NCBI GenBank assembly: GCA_033182465.1
Contig: CP137324.1
Span: 434,001-498,000 of the forward strand
Origin: Sanghuangporus weigelae
Lineage: Eukaryota > Basidiomycota > Agaricomycetes > Hymenochaetales > Hymenochaetaceae
DNA length: 64,000 bases
Direction: 5' to 3'
Under the pieces are notes generated by a model. That model saw nothing but the letters and a program-made list of their open reading frames with translations. It was not told the origin of the DNA and searched no databases. The position numbers were made by a program, and so were the translations under genes. Positions 25,751 through 36,585 of the stretch are shown in pieces; the stretch's first letter is position 1; each line of letters opens with the position of its first letter.

Positions 25751-26929
25751 TTAGGACAGAGTCGCGCAGCCGTCCGAGCTGTCCTCAATGAAGATACCCC
25801 CGTAGACAAGACCCTCGTTCAGCCCACTCTCTTGGAAACCCGCATGAGCAACGTCGATGTCAGCGTCGCCAGTCGGGAGCTTAAGGATACCAAAATGCTG
25901 TTGCCCTTGACCGGAGTTGTCATTTGACGTTACGTTTGCAAGGCCCAATGGATCGGAATTCTTGGAATAAAAGACAGTGATAGAGCTGTCATCCACAACA
26001 GCGCGTCAGGAACAAAAGAGAAACAAAACCTCTGATAGCTACTCACGTAGAGTTCCATGCAACTGTGACCGCAAAGTTATGCCATACATCATCGTCAAAT
26101 GGCGTTGAGAAAAGCGTCGCGGTAGTCGTCTGTCTTCCTTCAAGCCTCAACATCTTATGCTCAGACTCGACGAACGTCTGGCCGAATGGAGCTCCAGTCT
26201 TAAGCATGAACTGGCTCGTTGAGAAATCTGATGTCTCATGGAACACAAGCTGTTGTCCAAATCACAAGGTTGCATCAGCACACGGAGCGTGACGATGTTC
26301 GAAGAAATGCATACCTGATGTTCATGCGACAGGTTGAACGGCTTTGAAGAATCCGAGCGTAGCGACCAATGAAAGGTAGTCATCCCTTGAACTGTGATGT
26401 CGGTACCGTCGTTGATTGCAGGGATAAGCTCCGAGCGTCGGAAACCGGACTGGAGTTGACCACCCGGGGCAAATATGGACTCATCGCTAAACCGATTGAA
26501 ACTGATTAGCGAGTGAGAAGGAAAGAGGTGAATTTGCCGTGCCTCAGGGTTATCTCGAGCGCCTTTGAACTAGCAGCAGCGTCGAACTATCACCAATGTT
26601 AGTTCAAGGCCATCCTTTTTCATAACGACAGCAGAAGAGTATACCAAGGAAGAGGAGACGTCCGGGAATTCGATGATATCGGCCCAGGTTTGATCTTTCA
26701 AGAATGTTGATCAGCAGTCCTATATCGAAGGACATGAATGAAGCGCACTTTGGCCGATAACATTTTCATTGTCATACACGCTAGAGCCCGCGTCAAAGTC
26801 GGCTGCCTGTGTATCTGCAGGAATCCTCCCGTCGAAGAGGAGAGTACACGCTCTGCGTGCCAGTTTTTCCGTAGATGAAGCCGAGGTGGAAAAGACAAAG
26901 GTAAGAAGCAGACCAGATGCCAACAACAT
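25751..26929 (-). CDS. Glycoside hydrolase family 131 (beta-glucanase), secreted
   Basis: Starts with a signal peptide ('MLLASGLLLTFVFSTSASS'). Exon blocks then give the GH131 pattern: 'LFDGRIPADTQAADFD', 'TWADIIEFPDVSSSLFD', 'SIFAPGGQLQSGFRRSELIP', 'NLSHEHQLVFHETSDFSTS', 'QFMLKTGAPFGQTF', 'DDDVWHNFAVTVAWN' and the C-terminal 'GFQESGLNEGLVYGGIF'. GH131 enzymes cleave beta-1,3, beta-1,6 and beta-1,4 glucans and occur in wood- and litter-associated fungi. The length (about 285-300 residues) fits a lone catalytic domain without a CBM. At about 26540 a weak GC-AG intron (donor GCACGG) best restores 'ITLSDESIF'. It converges with the RAE1 copy (about 370 bp between stops) and diverges from ATM1. 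Confidence 0.92.
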
Positions 26930-27634
26930 CGTAGGAAGGCGTGCTGGGAGAGGGGGAAAAAAGAAAGAAATCACGCCTCCCAAAGCTCACTCACGCGCTT
27001 TTATGAAGCAGCGAATATTACTTCGGAAAAGATCGTCTGACAAACTGCGATGATCGCTTAGCTACTCGAACATATTTCGGGGCGCTTGATTCACAGGGAA
27101 TAACTAGAAATGGGTCAGAACAAATGGACCTTAGGTAAATCTTGCACGCTAAACTTCGCCGCCAGCTTCTTTGGAATCGCGGATTCGCCGCGAATGGGCA
27201 ACACTTGCGGAACCAGATGACCGTAGCCTTCATGATTGAGCGATCACTTTCCGACGCTTCGCATGCGTTTCCAGCCGAGCATCGGGCAAGAATTATCAGA
27301 ATGGAATGCTCCCCATGAGACTTGTCCCTGGAGATGTGCGCAAAAACCGCGCACGCACAGTCGTGATCAATGCAAGAGACCCGTGATCATAGTATACTAA
27401 GTTATGAAAGAATAAAGACAGCTAGAAAAGAGACGAGTTTGCGCGAGATGAAGTACGATTGGAACTTCGAGGGCACGTGCGCGAGTACTGCTATATCGGG
27501 CAGAGATAAGATTAGCGGAGCACGTAAGAAATTGCGTGAGCGCGTGCTTGACGTTGCTCTTGCTTTTCAACCTTCAAGTGATTATTTTATTTGACTCAGT
27601 ATATCAGTGTCACTCTTTGCGCCTCGGCGTTGAA
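26930..27634. other. Divergent intergenic region between GH131 and ATM1
   Basis: About 700 bp holding the promoters of the two divergent genes. No convincing ORF of its own; no clear TATA box recognised. Confidence 0.45.
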
Positions 27635-30278
27635 ATGTTCAGCGCCGTGCGGCCTCTCGCACTGAGGTCACTTCCGTCAAGTCGTCCTTTAATTGCCTGT
27701 ATTACTGGTTCCCATAGCGCATTCCCGTGCATTCGACACGTAGCCTTCCGAGGCATTATAGCCTCCAGAGGACCTTACTCCCGTCATATCGCAAGTCGAA
27801 ACTTCGGACATCTTGCGGGACCCGAAAAGCAGCCCACATCGAAAGAAACACCTCAGTCTGGTAAGGACGCGTCGAAGACTGCTCAGGACTTAGGCTCTGA
27901 GCAGCATCTGACTAATGCGGAGCAGAGGAGGAAAGATTGGGCAATCATCAAGAGATTACTTGTACATATATGGCCTCCAGGAGACTGGAATGTGCGGAGT
28001 AGAGTCCTCTTAGGATTTGCCCTTCTCATTAGCGGCAAGGTGTGTTCTAGACTCATATTCGGATCAATGAGCCGCGGGCCTAATTCCCATTAGATGCTTA
28101 ACGTGCAAGTTCCATTATTGTTCAAGGAGATCATCGACTCCTTGAACATTCCAATAACACCTGATACCGCAGTATGGGCAGTGTGCGGAGGACTGATTTT
28201 AGGATGTTTGTCTTCACGCCTTGAACTGCGGAGTGAAGCTAATCATACCATGCAGATGGGGCTGCGCGAATTGGAGCAACGTTATTCACAGAATTGCTCA
28301 ATGCCGTCTTTGCCAATGTAGGGCAGAAAGCCGTTCGGAGAGTTGCAAGAGAGACATTTGAGCATCTCCTGAGTCTCGATCTCAAGTTTCATCTTTCCAG
28401 GCAGACTGGCGGTTTGACGCGAGCCATGGATCGCGGGACGAAGTAAGTGAAGTTTTGGGTTACTATGATGCTCTGTATTCATACTCCTCAGAGGCATCAC
28501 ATTTATTTTACAGGCTGTTTTGTTTCGTATAGTGCCTACCGCGCTCGAAATCTCAATGGTCTGTGGGATATTAGTGAGCGGACAATTGTCATGAATCTGG
28601 AGCAGCACGATTAATTGAGCTTTCCAGACGTACAAGTTTGGATGGGATTTCGCAGCCGTGACGATTGGAACTATGGCAGCATATACCTGGTTCACAGTAC
28701 GGACAACTTCATGGAGGTAATTAATGCCATCAATTGTCGGAAATGATGTACTTATCGTCGGCTGCTAGGACAAAATTTCGCAGAGATGCAAATAAAGCCG
28801 ATAATCGAGCAGCGACGGTCGCAGTTGACTCGCTCATTAATTACGAAGCCGTAAAGGTGCTGAAGAATCAAGTCCAATGCAGATACAAACTCTTTCTAAC
28901 TTCAGTCGCAGAACTTCAATAATGAGAAGTTCGAGATCTCACAATACGACAAACATCTCGCGGAGTACGAGAAACAATCCGTGAAGATCTCCACGTCATT
29001 AGCATTTTTGAACTCGGGACAGAACACGATTTATTCCAGCGCATTGACGCTTATGATGTTCATGGCGGCACAAGGTGTCATTAATGGCACAATGACGATA
29101 GGTGACTTGGTGATGGTCAACCAACTTGTTTTCCAGCTATCGCTACCGCTTAACTTCCTCGGTACGATTTATCGCGAGATGCGGCAAAGCCTGATTGATA
29201 TGGAAGTCCTGTTCAATCTTCAAACGGAACACACGCCGCCTCCCGTGAGTATGTTCACGGATACTATGTGAAAAGCATACTGATATTACTCTCTCTTACA
29301 CAGGACAAGCCTGGCGCAAAACCTCTCGCATTACGAGGTGGTTCAATCCGCTTCGAGATCGTGAATTTCGGGTACCACCCCGATCGGCCGATATTCCGTA
29401 ACCTCTCGTTTACCATACCCGCCGGTAAGAAAGTGGCTCTCGTCGGTCCGTCGGGCTGCGGCAAATCGACTGTCTTCCGTCTGCTCTTCCGATTCTACGA
29501 CCCTGCATCGGGACGCATTTTGATTGATGACCAGGTTATTCAAGATATCCAGCTCGATACCTTGCGCCGAGCAATTGGCGTTGTGCCGCAGGACACGCCC
29601 ATGTTCCACGCAGATATCATGCATAATATTCGGTATGGTCGCATTGACGCAAGTGATGAGGAGGTCATTGACGCTGCGAGGCGTGCACATGTCCATGAGA
29701 CGATCAGGAGACTACCTGAGGGATACAAGACGACCGTTGGTGAACGCGGGCTGATGATCTCTGGTGGAGAGAAACAACGGTTGGCTGTCGCAAGAGTACT
29801 GTTGAAAGATCCTCCAATTCTATTCTTTGACGAGGCCGTAAGTACCTTTCGTGTTGTCCCTTTGTCGAATAAACCTTGATCCTCCAATACCAAAACTTGC
29901 AGACATCTGCACTTGATGCACGCACAGAAGCGGAGTTGATGAAGAATATCAATAGCGTACTTCTTGATAAGGGTCGCACCAGCATTTTCATAGCCCATCG
30001 GTTTGTGTCACTTTTATACGATAACACCATGCTCTAACATTCGCCTTCCAATCATTAGACTTCGCACTGTTGTTGAGGCGGACCTCATTCTCGTCTTTAA
30101 TCGCGGGGAAATCGTCGAGCAGGGAACGCATCGAGAGCTGATTGAGAAAGGTGGATTGTATCATTCCATGTGGATCGAACAAACTTATCACCATCAGGAG
30201 GAGGAGGACGGCGATTCCAGTGAGGAAAATGACGTGCAAGAGGTGAAACAGACCGCGTCCGACGAGGTAAGGAGGTAA
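27635..30278 (+). CDS. ATM1: Mitochondrial ABC half-transporter Atm1 (Fe-S export)
   Basis: Starts with a basic, Ser/Arg-rich mitochondrial presequence of about 70 residues. The membrane domain spans several exons ('[13 protein letters not shown]', '[18 protein letters not shown]', '[20 protein letters not shown]', '[15 protein letters not shown]'). The nucleotide-binding domain carries Walker A 'GPSGCGKST', Q-loop 'VVPQDTPMF', signature '[13 protein letters not shown]', Walker B 'ILFFDEATSALD' (split by an intron after DEA) and the H-loop 'IAHR'. 'NYEAVK' and '[12 protein letters not shown]' are typical Atm1/ABCB7 signatures. The protein sits in the inner mitochondrial membrane and exports a sulfur-containing compound needed for cytosolic Fe-S assembly and iron sensing. 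The acidic C-terminal tail is normal. No breaks seen. Only 175 bp separate its stop from that of the convergent LRR gene. Confidence 0.96.
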
Positions 30279-30453
30279 TAATGAATATTATGCACTGGGC
30301 TTGTCACTTGCTACATCTCGTAAATAGTTAAGTTATAGGCGTTTTGATGTTTGCTTTTCATCTTGAGAGTGTAATCCTATTTACATCGTATCGATTCTTT
30401 TCTATCAGCACGAGATGTTCCTAGAATCGCGGATAAACAGTAGACCATCAACA

Positions 30454-33220
30454 TCATTCGATACGTCCACGGAGCCAGCTAAGTAAACCTTTCGTCCCTG
30501 GAAGAAAAATGGTCAGAAGATGCCCGAGAATCAACCAGGCAGAAGACGTTACCTTCTCTTTCCCAAACTTTCCTAGGTGGAACACGGAACCTACATGAAC
30601 GATTAACGACATACGACTCTGCGATGCATGGAAGTGTCGACTTACAAGTTCCCGTCTACCAAGCAGACATCCATCGGTATCAGCCCTAGTAGAGGCGGAA
30701 GCTTAGAGATCTCATTGTCGCGCACATCGAGCTCTTCAAGGCCCCACTCCGGCACTTGTCTGTTTCCACGAAACAGTCCTGCGACCTGCTCGAATGCCTC
30801 GAGTGACGATATCTTGTTCCCTCTCAGACGCAAGGTCTTCAATCCTTTCCGACCTTCGGAAGGGACGAGAAGGCGTTCGATAATTGTCGGTGTTATTCCG
30901 TCGGATGCTAGATTGTTGTACGACAGGTCGAGGACGGTTAACCACGGGAAGGTCTCTGCGATGACCTCAAGTAAACCACGTTTCTCTACTGCTGACACCC
31001 CACCATCATCAGACTCGTGCGATATCGATACCATGTTTCCTAAGGAACACCCGTCGAGGATAAGTTCGCTGAGGCGAGGAAGAATACCACCCGAAATCTC
31101 AGCCGAGGATAGACTGGATGACGAAGGGAAACTGAACGTCGGGTCAGCACGACGATTGCTCAAAATTAGAACCTGGAGCTTTGCAGCGAACTCCTGCTTC
31201 ATAATCGCTGCGAGAGGTAGAGTTGGCGCAGGAACGAGCAAGTCTTCGGCATTCCTACCGGTCTGAGGCATTGCAAGCGTCGAGAAAGCCCTAGCATGTG
31301 AACGAGTCGGTGGTGCAGAGGAAGGCAGGGTCAATGTTAACGTCGAAGCTGAGTAGTACTTGGAGCTCGCAAGGGAAATTGGACTGCTCGGTGAACTCAG
31401 TTTCCGAGGTCTTTCGTCCGGAGGCTTAGCGAAAGAGGCGGCAGCTTGCTGAGCTCGCAGTCGTCGCCGACCGCCCTCCGTTAGAATACCTTGCTCGGCT
31501 TCGATCTCCCACCGCTCTTTCTCTACAGTCTTAGAGGGTAGGACTTCGATGGTTTTTGCCTTCGTCGGAATTGAAGACTTCGCAGGCGTGCTAGAAGAAG
31601 CGGTCAAATTGGCCGCTGCTTGCCCTTGAGCAGCGCGGGCTCGTCTTCGACCTCCTTCCGTTGCCAGACCCTGTTCAGCTTCTAACTCCCAAGGTTCTTT
31701 TACGACTTCGGCTTGCGGTTCAGGGGCGTCTTTGCTGACATTGACATTTATCGCGCTTTTCCTCTTTTTTAAGAATCTTTGTTCGGTCTCAATCTCCCAA
31801 GCTTCCTTGATGATCTTCTTCCCGATCGAGATGCGTATTTCGCCTGGACTAAGAGGTCTTGTCGACATGTCGAAGTTCACTGCACCACTTCTCGGCGAAT
31901 TCGCGAAATACGACCGAATGGCACCTCCCGTAACTTGAGTCTCGCTTAGATCCAGGATTTGAAGCTTCGGGAAATCGCCAGTCGACGGCTCTACGAAAGA
32001 CTCGTCCGCGATAGCCGCATGATCCAAGATTATCTCCTGGAGATTATCAAGTCTCGCAAGAGCAGCAATAAGCTCACGCGATGGCCCGAGTGGGTTGTGG
32101 GCTAACGTGATGTGTGTGATTGCACACGACAAATGCGAGGCGTCGATAGAGGCTCCGGTCAATTTATTGTGGCCGACATCTAGCGTATGCAAGTTTGGAA
32201 GTGGTTCGTTAGCTCGATTGACTTCAGGCTGATAAAATCCGTCGACGCTGAGTGACTTCGGGAGATTAAGAGGATCATTGAACCTAGCGAATGACAGGGC
32301 GGACAACTGATTGTGAGAAGCATTAAGAATCGACAGAGCGGGAAGAGAGAATATGGCGGGAGGTATCTCTATCAGGTTGTTGTTCGACACGTCCAGATTT
32401 GTTAGCGATGACAGTATGGTAAGCGAAGTCGGTAGTGTCTTGAGCTGATTGCTGTGCAGCTACTTGAACACAACCGTGAAGAGCTGGATTGTTGAGATAC
32501 CTGAAGAGACTTACATCAACGACTTTAAGGCTGCCGAAAAGTGCCAGTTCCGGCTGGATTGCAATTATCGCATTGCTTCGTGCCTTCAAGACCACAAGGT
32601 CTTGTGCTTCAAACCACGAAGCTTGTTGCTTATTTGGCCTATTTCGTTTAGGCGTGTCGTCGGCGGTATAGTCAGGCTCGGTAACTGAATCGAGGGGTTG
32701 AGGCTTTACTCCAAGGTGAATCTCAAATAAGCAAGACGGAATGCATGGCAGAGATCGAGACGACAGATTAAGGTTGCCTAGAGTACAAAAGCTCAGATAA
32801 TGTTAATTTCAACTTCTCTTGACAAACTTACAGACCTGTGTTTCGCGCTCGTTCGACAGTCTCTCGAACACCCCATCTACCCATCTCAATTAGATTACCA
32901 TCAGCATTCTGCACCTTTATAGGTATCATATCTAGTCCATCGTTAAGTGTAGGCGCAATATTTTCCCCTTGTACAGACTGTGCTTTCTTTGCTTCTGCCC
33001 GCTTCAGAGCGATCTGCTCTTTCAAGCTGAACTTTGGCTTCGGAGGCTCAGGCTTCTCTTCTACATGCTTGTTTGGAGACGTTGGCCTGGATTTTACCGG
33101 AGAGCCATTTGGAGGACGAAGTCGAGCTGAAGTGGTCCAAGTAGGCGTTGCCGTCGTCGGGGCCCGATATTGACCTCGCAGATTGCTGTTTGAAACAGCC
33201 GGACGAGGCATTCGAGACAT
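30454..33220 (-). CDS. Leucine-rich repeat protein, LRRC40-like
   Basis: N-terminal 'MSRMPRPAVSNSNLRGQY' begins at the first ATG in frame (33220); a frame extension to 33241 starts only with TTG. After a disordered segment come LRRs ('LHSNQLKTLPTSL', 'LDVSNNNLIEIPPAIF', 'ILNASHNQLSAL', 'LHTLDVGHNKLTG', 'LQEIILDHAAI'). A roughly 200-residue insert interrupts the LRRs and contains three repeats of the form W-E-[IL]-E-x-E-Q, two followed by 'EGGRRR'. More LRRs follow ('VLDLSYNNLASDGITP', 'LEELDVRDNEISKLPP'). The end, 'DGNLFRVPPRKVWEREG' plus 'TKGLLSWLRGRIE', matches the LRRC40-type cap and requires two small 3' introns. Role unknown; probably a scaffold. Divergent from RAI1 with 86 bp between start codons. 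Confidence 0.83.
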
Positions 33221-33306
33221 GATACTGAAACTAGTAGGCAAGGAATGACGGTGAACAAAAGCCGATATAAAGCAGGCTCACTGCGAGTCTTCATCACGAG
33301 ACGTGC
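33221..33306. promoter_or_regulatory. Compact bidirectional promoter (LRRC40-like / RAI1)
   Basis: Only 86 bp separate the two divergent start codons, so both leaders and core promoters must overlap here or extend into the neighbouring gene. No TATA box is visible. Confidence 0.55.
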
Positions 33307-34971
33307 ATGACTTCTATCCATGGCCATGGACTGAAAACAGCAGGTGCACAATCTATCCTCTCCTCCGCCATGAACGCGGAAAAGCGCAAAATAAACGAGG
33401 TGCAGGATGATGCTCCTCAGAACGAGCCGACGACGACCAGGAGACGACTGGATGGAGAAAATCTGGATAATTCAACGCGAATTAGTTATCCAACAGGTTC
33501 ATCACACGGTCCGACTCCAGCGTTCCAGTATCCAAACCAACTTATCACTTTCTCCTACTCTGAGTCTCGAAAACTCGAATTTACAAATGCTGCCATGAAG
33601 TTTTACGTGCATCCTCCGTTTAACGCTGATCTCAACTACGGTTACGAACACTGGGTTAAGAGACCCGAAGAGAGAGGACGATTAGATGGACTGCTTACAG
33701 CCTGCATAAGGGAAGAGGTACTCGCTGAGAGGGATAGGGCAAATGTTATTTCGTGGAGGGGAGTAATGACAAAGTGAGATGGTCTCCTATTCCGAGTTTG
33801 CTGTTCGCGGTATTGATATAATGAACGCGAGGGAGGATATTGACAGCACCATACGAAGATAGAGAAAGCTGGACTCTCAATGTCATGTGTATAAACAATG
33901 TTCTGTATTTCGAGGAACATATCGACAGTGTCAAACTGAAAGAAAAGTGAGTCGTCAGAGTGATCATGTCCACACAAAGCTCAGAGTCGGGACTAGAGAA
34001 AACATGTCGCCTCGCAATCGCCTCCAGTCTTATTATGGATATGCCTTCGAATCCTATTGCACCTCCTCGACGCCAGATCCACGACACGATCCTGAAAAGC
34101 TTGCCAATGGCTGGAGTGGGAATGTGAATACTAATGTTCAGTGGTGTAGCATTGTCAAGACGAAGCTTGGAGACAACAGGCTGATCATAGGCGGAGAAGT
34201 AGATTGCGTCGAAGGTCTGTCACATAGCTCTTTCAAATCGATCCAGTGTATTAACAGCCACCGCCTTGCAGGTAAATACACTGGACAACCTAATACATTT
34301 GTTGAACTGAAGACCTCGATGGTCATCCGGAATCCGCAAGACGAGGTACGGTTCGAAAAGTGAGCATGTCACTTTAAACCTATCTTTCAAAGCATTCACA
34401 GCGGTCTAGGAAACTTCTGAAATTCTACTTCCAATCGTTCCTGTTAGGCGTCCCTGTTCGTGTTGCCATTGACACCAGATACTCTGCAGCCACTTAACTG
34501 CTTTGCATCTCATAGGAAATTAAAGTGGGATTTAGAAATCCTGCGGGCCGTATTGTACAGATGCAGTCTTTCAAGACCGTCCAATTACCAAGGCTCGTCC
34601 GCGGAAAGCCTGGCGCATGGGACCCGAATCTCTGTCTTCAATGGGGATCTCAGTTCCTGGCCTTCCTCCAATCCGCAATACAGAACTGGGAACTTGAGAA
34701 ACCCAATTCCGCGAATGACAGTGATAGTCATTCATCATCCAGCGAAAGTGCTTCGGGTACGAAGAAAAGAGCGAAAGAAGAGTGCGTTTGGCGAGTTACC
34801 TTCCGTCCCGGTAAAGGCGCGGAGGTGGCCTTGCTTGATGACGCGGCCATAGCCGACGTGCGTAATGGAGAGGATCGTGTCGGATTCCTGCCCAGATTTT
34901 ATTGGAACGAGATATCCAATGTTGCATCTGAGGACAAAGCGAATGACAGACAAGTAGAACGTTGGGATTAA
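33307..34971 (+). CDS. RAI1: Rai1/DXO-family decapping nuclease
   Basis: Exon blocks encode the Rai1/DXO core: 'FSYSESRKLEFTNAAMKFYV' near the N-terminus, 'DLNYGYEHWVKRPEERGRLD', 'VISWRGVMTK', 'GYAFESYC' (first metal-binding Glu), 'IIGGEVDCVE' (Glu/Asp pair), 'FVELKTSMVI' (the E-x-K catalytic motif), then 'FYFQSFLLGVPEIKVGFR' and 'WGSQFLAFLQSAI'. All key metal ligands expected for a two-metal decapping/pyrophosphohydrolase nuclease are present, so it is probably active. In yeast, Rai1 partners Rat1 in nuclear quality control of defective 5' caps. A Ser-rich insert ('SDSHSSSSESASG') and C-terminal tail ending 'RQVERWD' follow. ATG 33307 is the first; an internal Met at 33370 is an alternative start. 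Confidence 0.94.
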
Positions 34972-35404
34972 GCATCATCTAGACATCTAGAACGCTTTTA
35001 CGCTCCTTGAACCAAAGACCTTAAGGAACTGGCTATTGTGCTTCGTGGCCAATGCTGGGGTCCGCAAACCTCGTTACATAAGCGTGGGCCTCAGGATAGC
35101 TGTAGCCACAAACTCTTTGAGGCTATTTAAGCCAACCTCTCACGTCCGCTTTCTTCACTTCGCTCTTTACCATCTCGATCCTTTCCTCGGCAGTGAGCCC
35201 GAGGTCCACTTTCCTTTTGACCTTCTGCTGTGCTTTTATTGTGTCATTCTTTACCTCGGTAAGTCTTCGAGTCCATCAACCTCTTACATACAAAATGGCT
35301 CACATCGAGCACAGGCCGCTGGGCAGCCAACGTCCTCCAAGACTTTCTTCATCTCATCCTTAGCTCACCTCTCTTTAGACTCTAACAGCGTGAGTTTCAT
35401 CCTG

Positions 35405-35989
35405 ATGCATTCAGATGAACACAATATAGCTAAATCATCGGCTATTAGAATGAAAATTCCTTTCATGAAGCCGCATCCTCAGCCTCTTGATTCGCCCGCG
35501 TACAAACGTAACCCGCTCAAATACTCTCCATTCCGATACGGCGCTCGTCCGGAAGGGTTCACTGACATGCTCATAAGATATGGACCAGATGTTGTCCTCT
35601 CAGTCTGGCCGTGGGAAGCTAACTTCGATCCATACCTCTCCGCTGACATCAAGCAAGAGGAATGCAACCGCGCCATCAATGGCTGGGATAATCGCACGTA
35701 TCTCGCAGAGGGGAAAGCTAACTTGAAGCGCCAGAAGGCTCGCTATGGCGATTCCCGCTGGACACACATGAAAAGATGCAACTTGTGCGAGGCCGATAAC
35801 GTGTGCAAGGACAGGCCAGGAGTCTATCGCTGTGAAAACAACTATTACGGTGGACGCTGCCGTGGCCAATTCGAAGTCACTCAACGCGATGCTGTCCGTG
35901 TTCAACACATGCCTCTCGAAGAACGCGTCCCGTTCAATTCATTGAGTGACAGGTATGACCGCGATGCGCTTCGGGCTAAAAATATGTAG
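35405..35989 (+). CDS. Hypothetical protein with a Cys cluster
   Basis: A 194-residue frame from ATG 35405; the same frame is open upstream to about 35036 without a convincing ATG, and a start at 35294 joined by an intron is possible. Visible features: a Pro-rich start ('PHPQPLDSPAYKRNPLKYSP'), 'RYGPDVVLSVWPWEANFDPY', and a Cys cluster 'CNLCEADNVCKDRPGVYRC' followed by 'GGRCRGQFEV', five Cys that might bind metal or form disulfides. No clear signal peptide for the 35405 start. I do not recognise the family. Codon use is even and the frame is long, so it is probably a real gene. Confidence 0.55.
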   Translation: MHSDEHNIAKSSAIRMKIPFMKPHPQPLDSPAYKRNPLKYSPFRYGARPEGFTDMLIRYGPDVVLSVWPWEANFDPYLSADIKQEECNRAINGWDNRTYLAEGKANLKRQKARYGDSRWTHMKRCNLCEADNVCKDRPGVYRCENNYYGGRCRGQFEVTQRDAVRVQHMPLEERVPFNSLSDRYDRDALRAKNM

Positions 35990-36585
35990 GTCTACTACCT
36001 TGATGGTTTCCGGCCCGGCTTGATTAACTGACACTCAACCGAAGGACGAGGACTAGGACCATGAAGTATGGGACTCGTGCTTGATTAGGCGCTCGTGGCT
36101 CTCGTATTGGTATGCGGCTCTGTATAGTTGTTTGTCTGATTGTGAGCTCCTGGAGAGCCAGTTTGTACTTCTGAGACATGGAATAATTGATTTCTGTTGG
36201 ACACTTGCATGGTGCTCGTTTCTTGATTTCTGCGTGCAACACAAATCTCATAAGGGCTCTTTTCGCTATCACAATCTCTGGCAAAGGAAAATGTGAAATG
36301 GACCACGTCAAATTGTCTGCTTCCCATTATTTCTGCGCTGACAGTTCGTACCAACACTACTGCTGTAGCTGAAAACTTGTCATTTTTACACACGTGAATG
36401 TCTCGAGGATAAATCATCTAGGAAATCTTGCCTTGTACCATTCCGTCCCAAAAATTTGCACTTCAACAGTGTGGCTTGTTCAAGAACAGATAACATAAAT
36501 GCTATAGATGTACATGACGACGAAAAAATACGAGGTAAGTAACCGACACTAAGGTAAGAACGCAGCCACCGCTTTGAAGTTTTTA

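Noticed and set aside
33221-33241. N-terminal extension of the LRRC40-like protein
   Set aside because: The longer frame begins with TTG, not ATG; the first ATG at 33220 is used.
36024-36417. Cluster of minus-strand ORFs between the hypothetical gene and RAE1
   Set aside because: Overlapping frames without domain similarity, in what looks like 3' flanking DNA.
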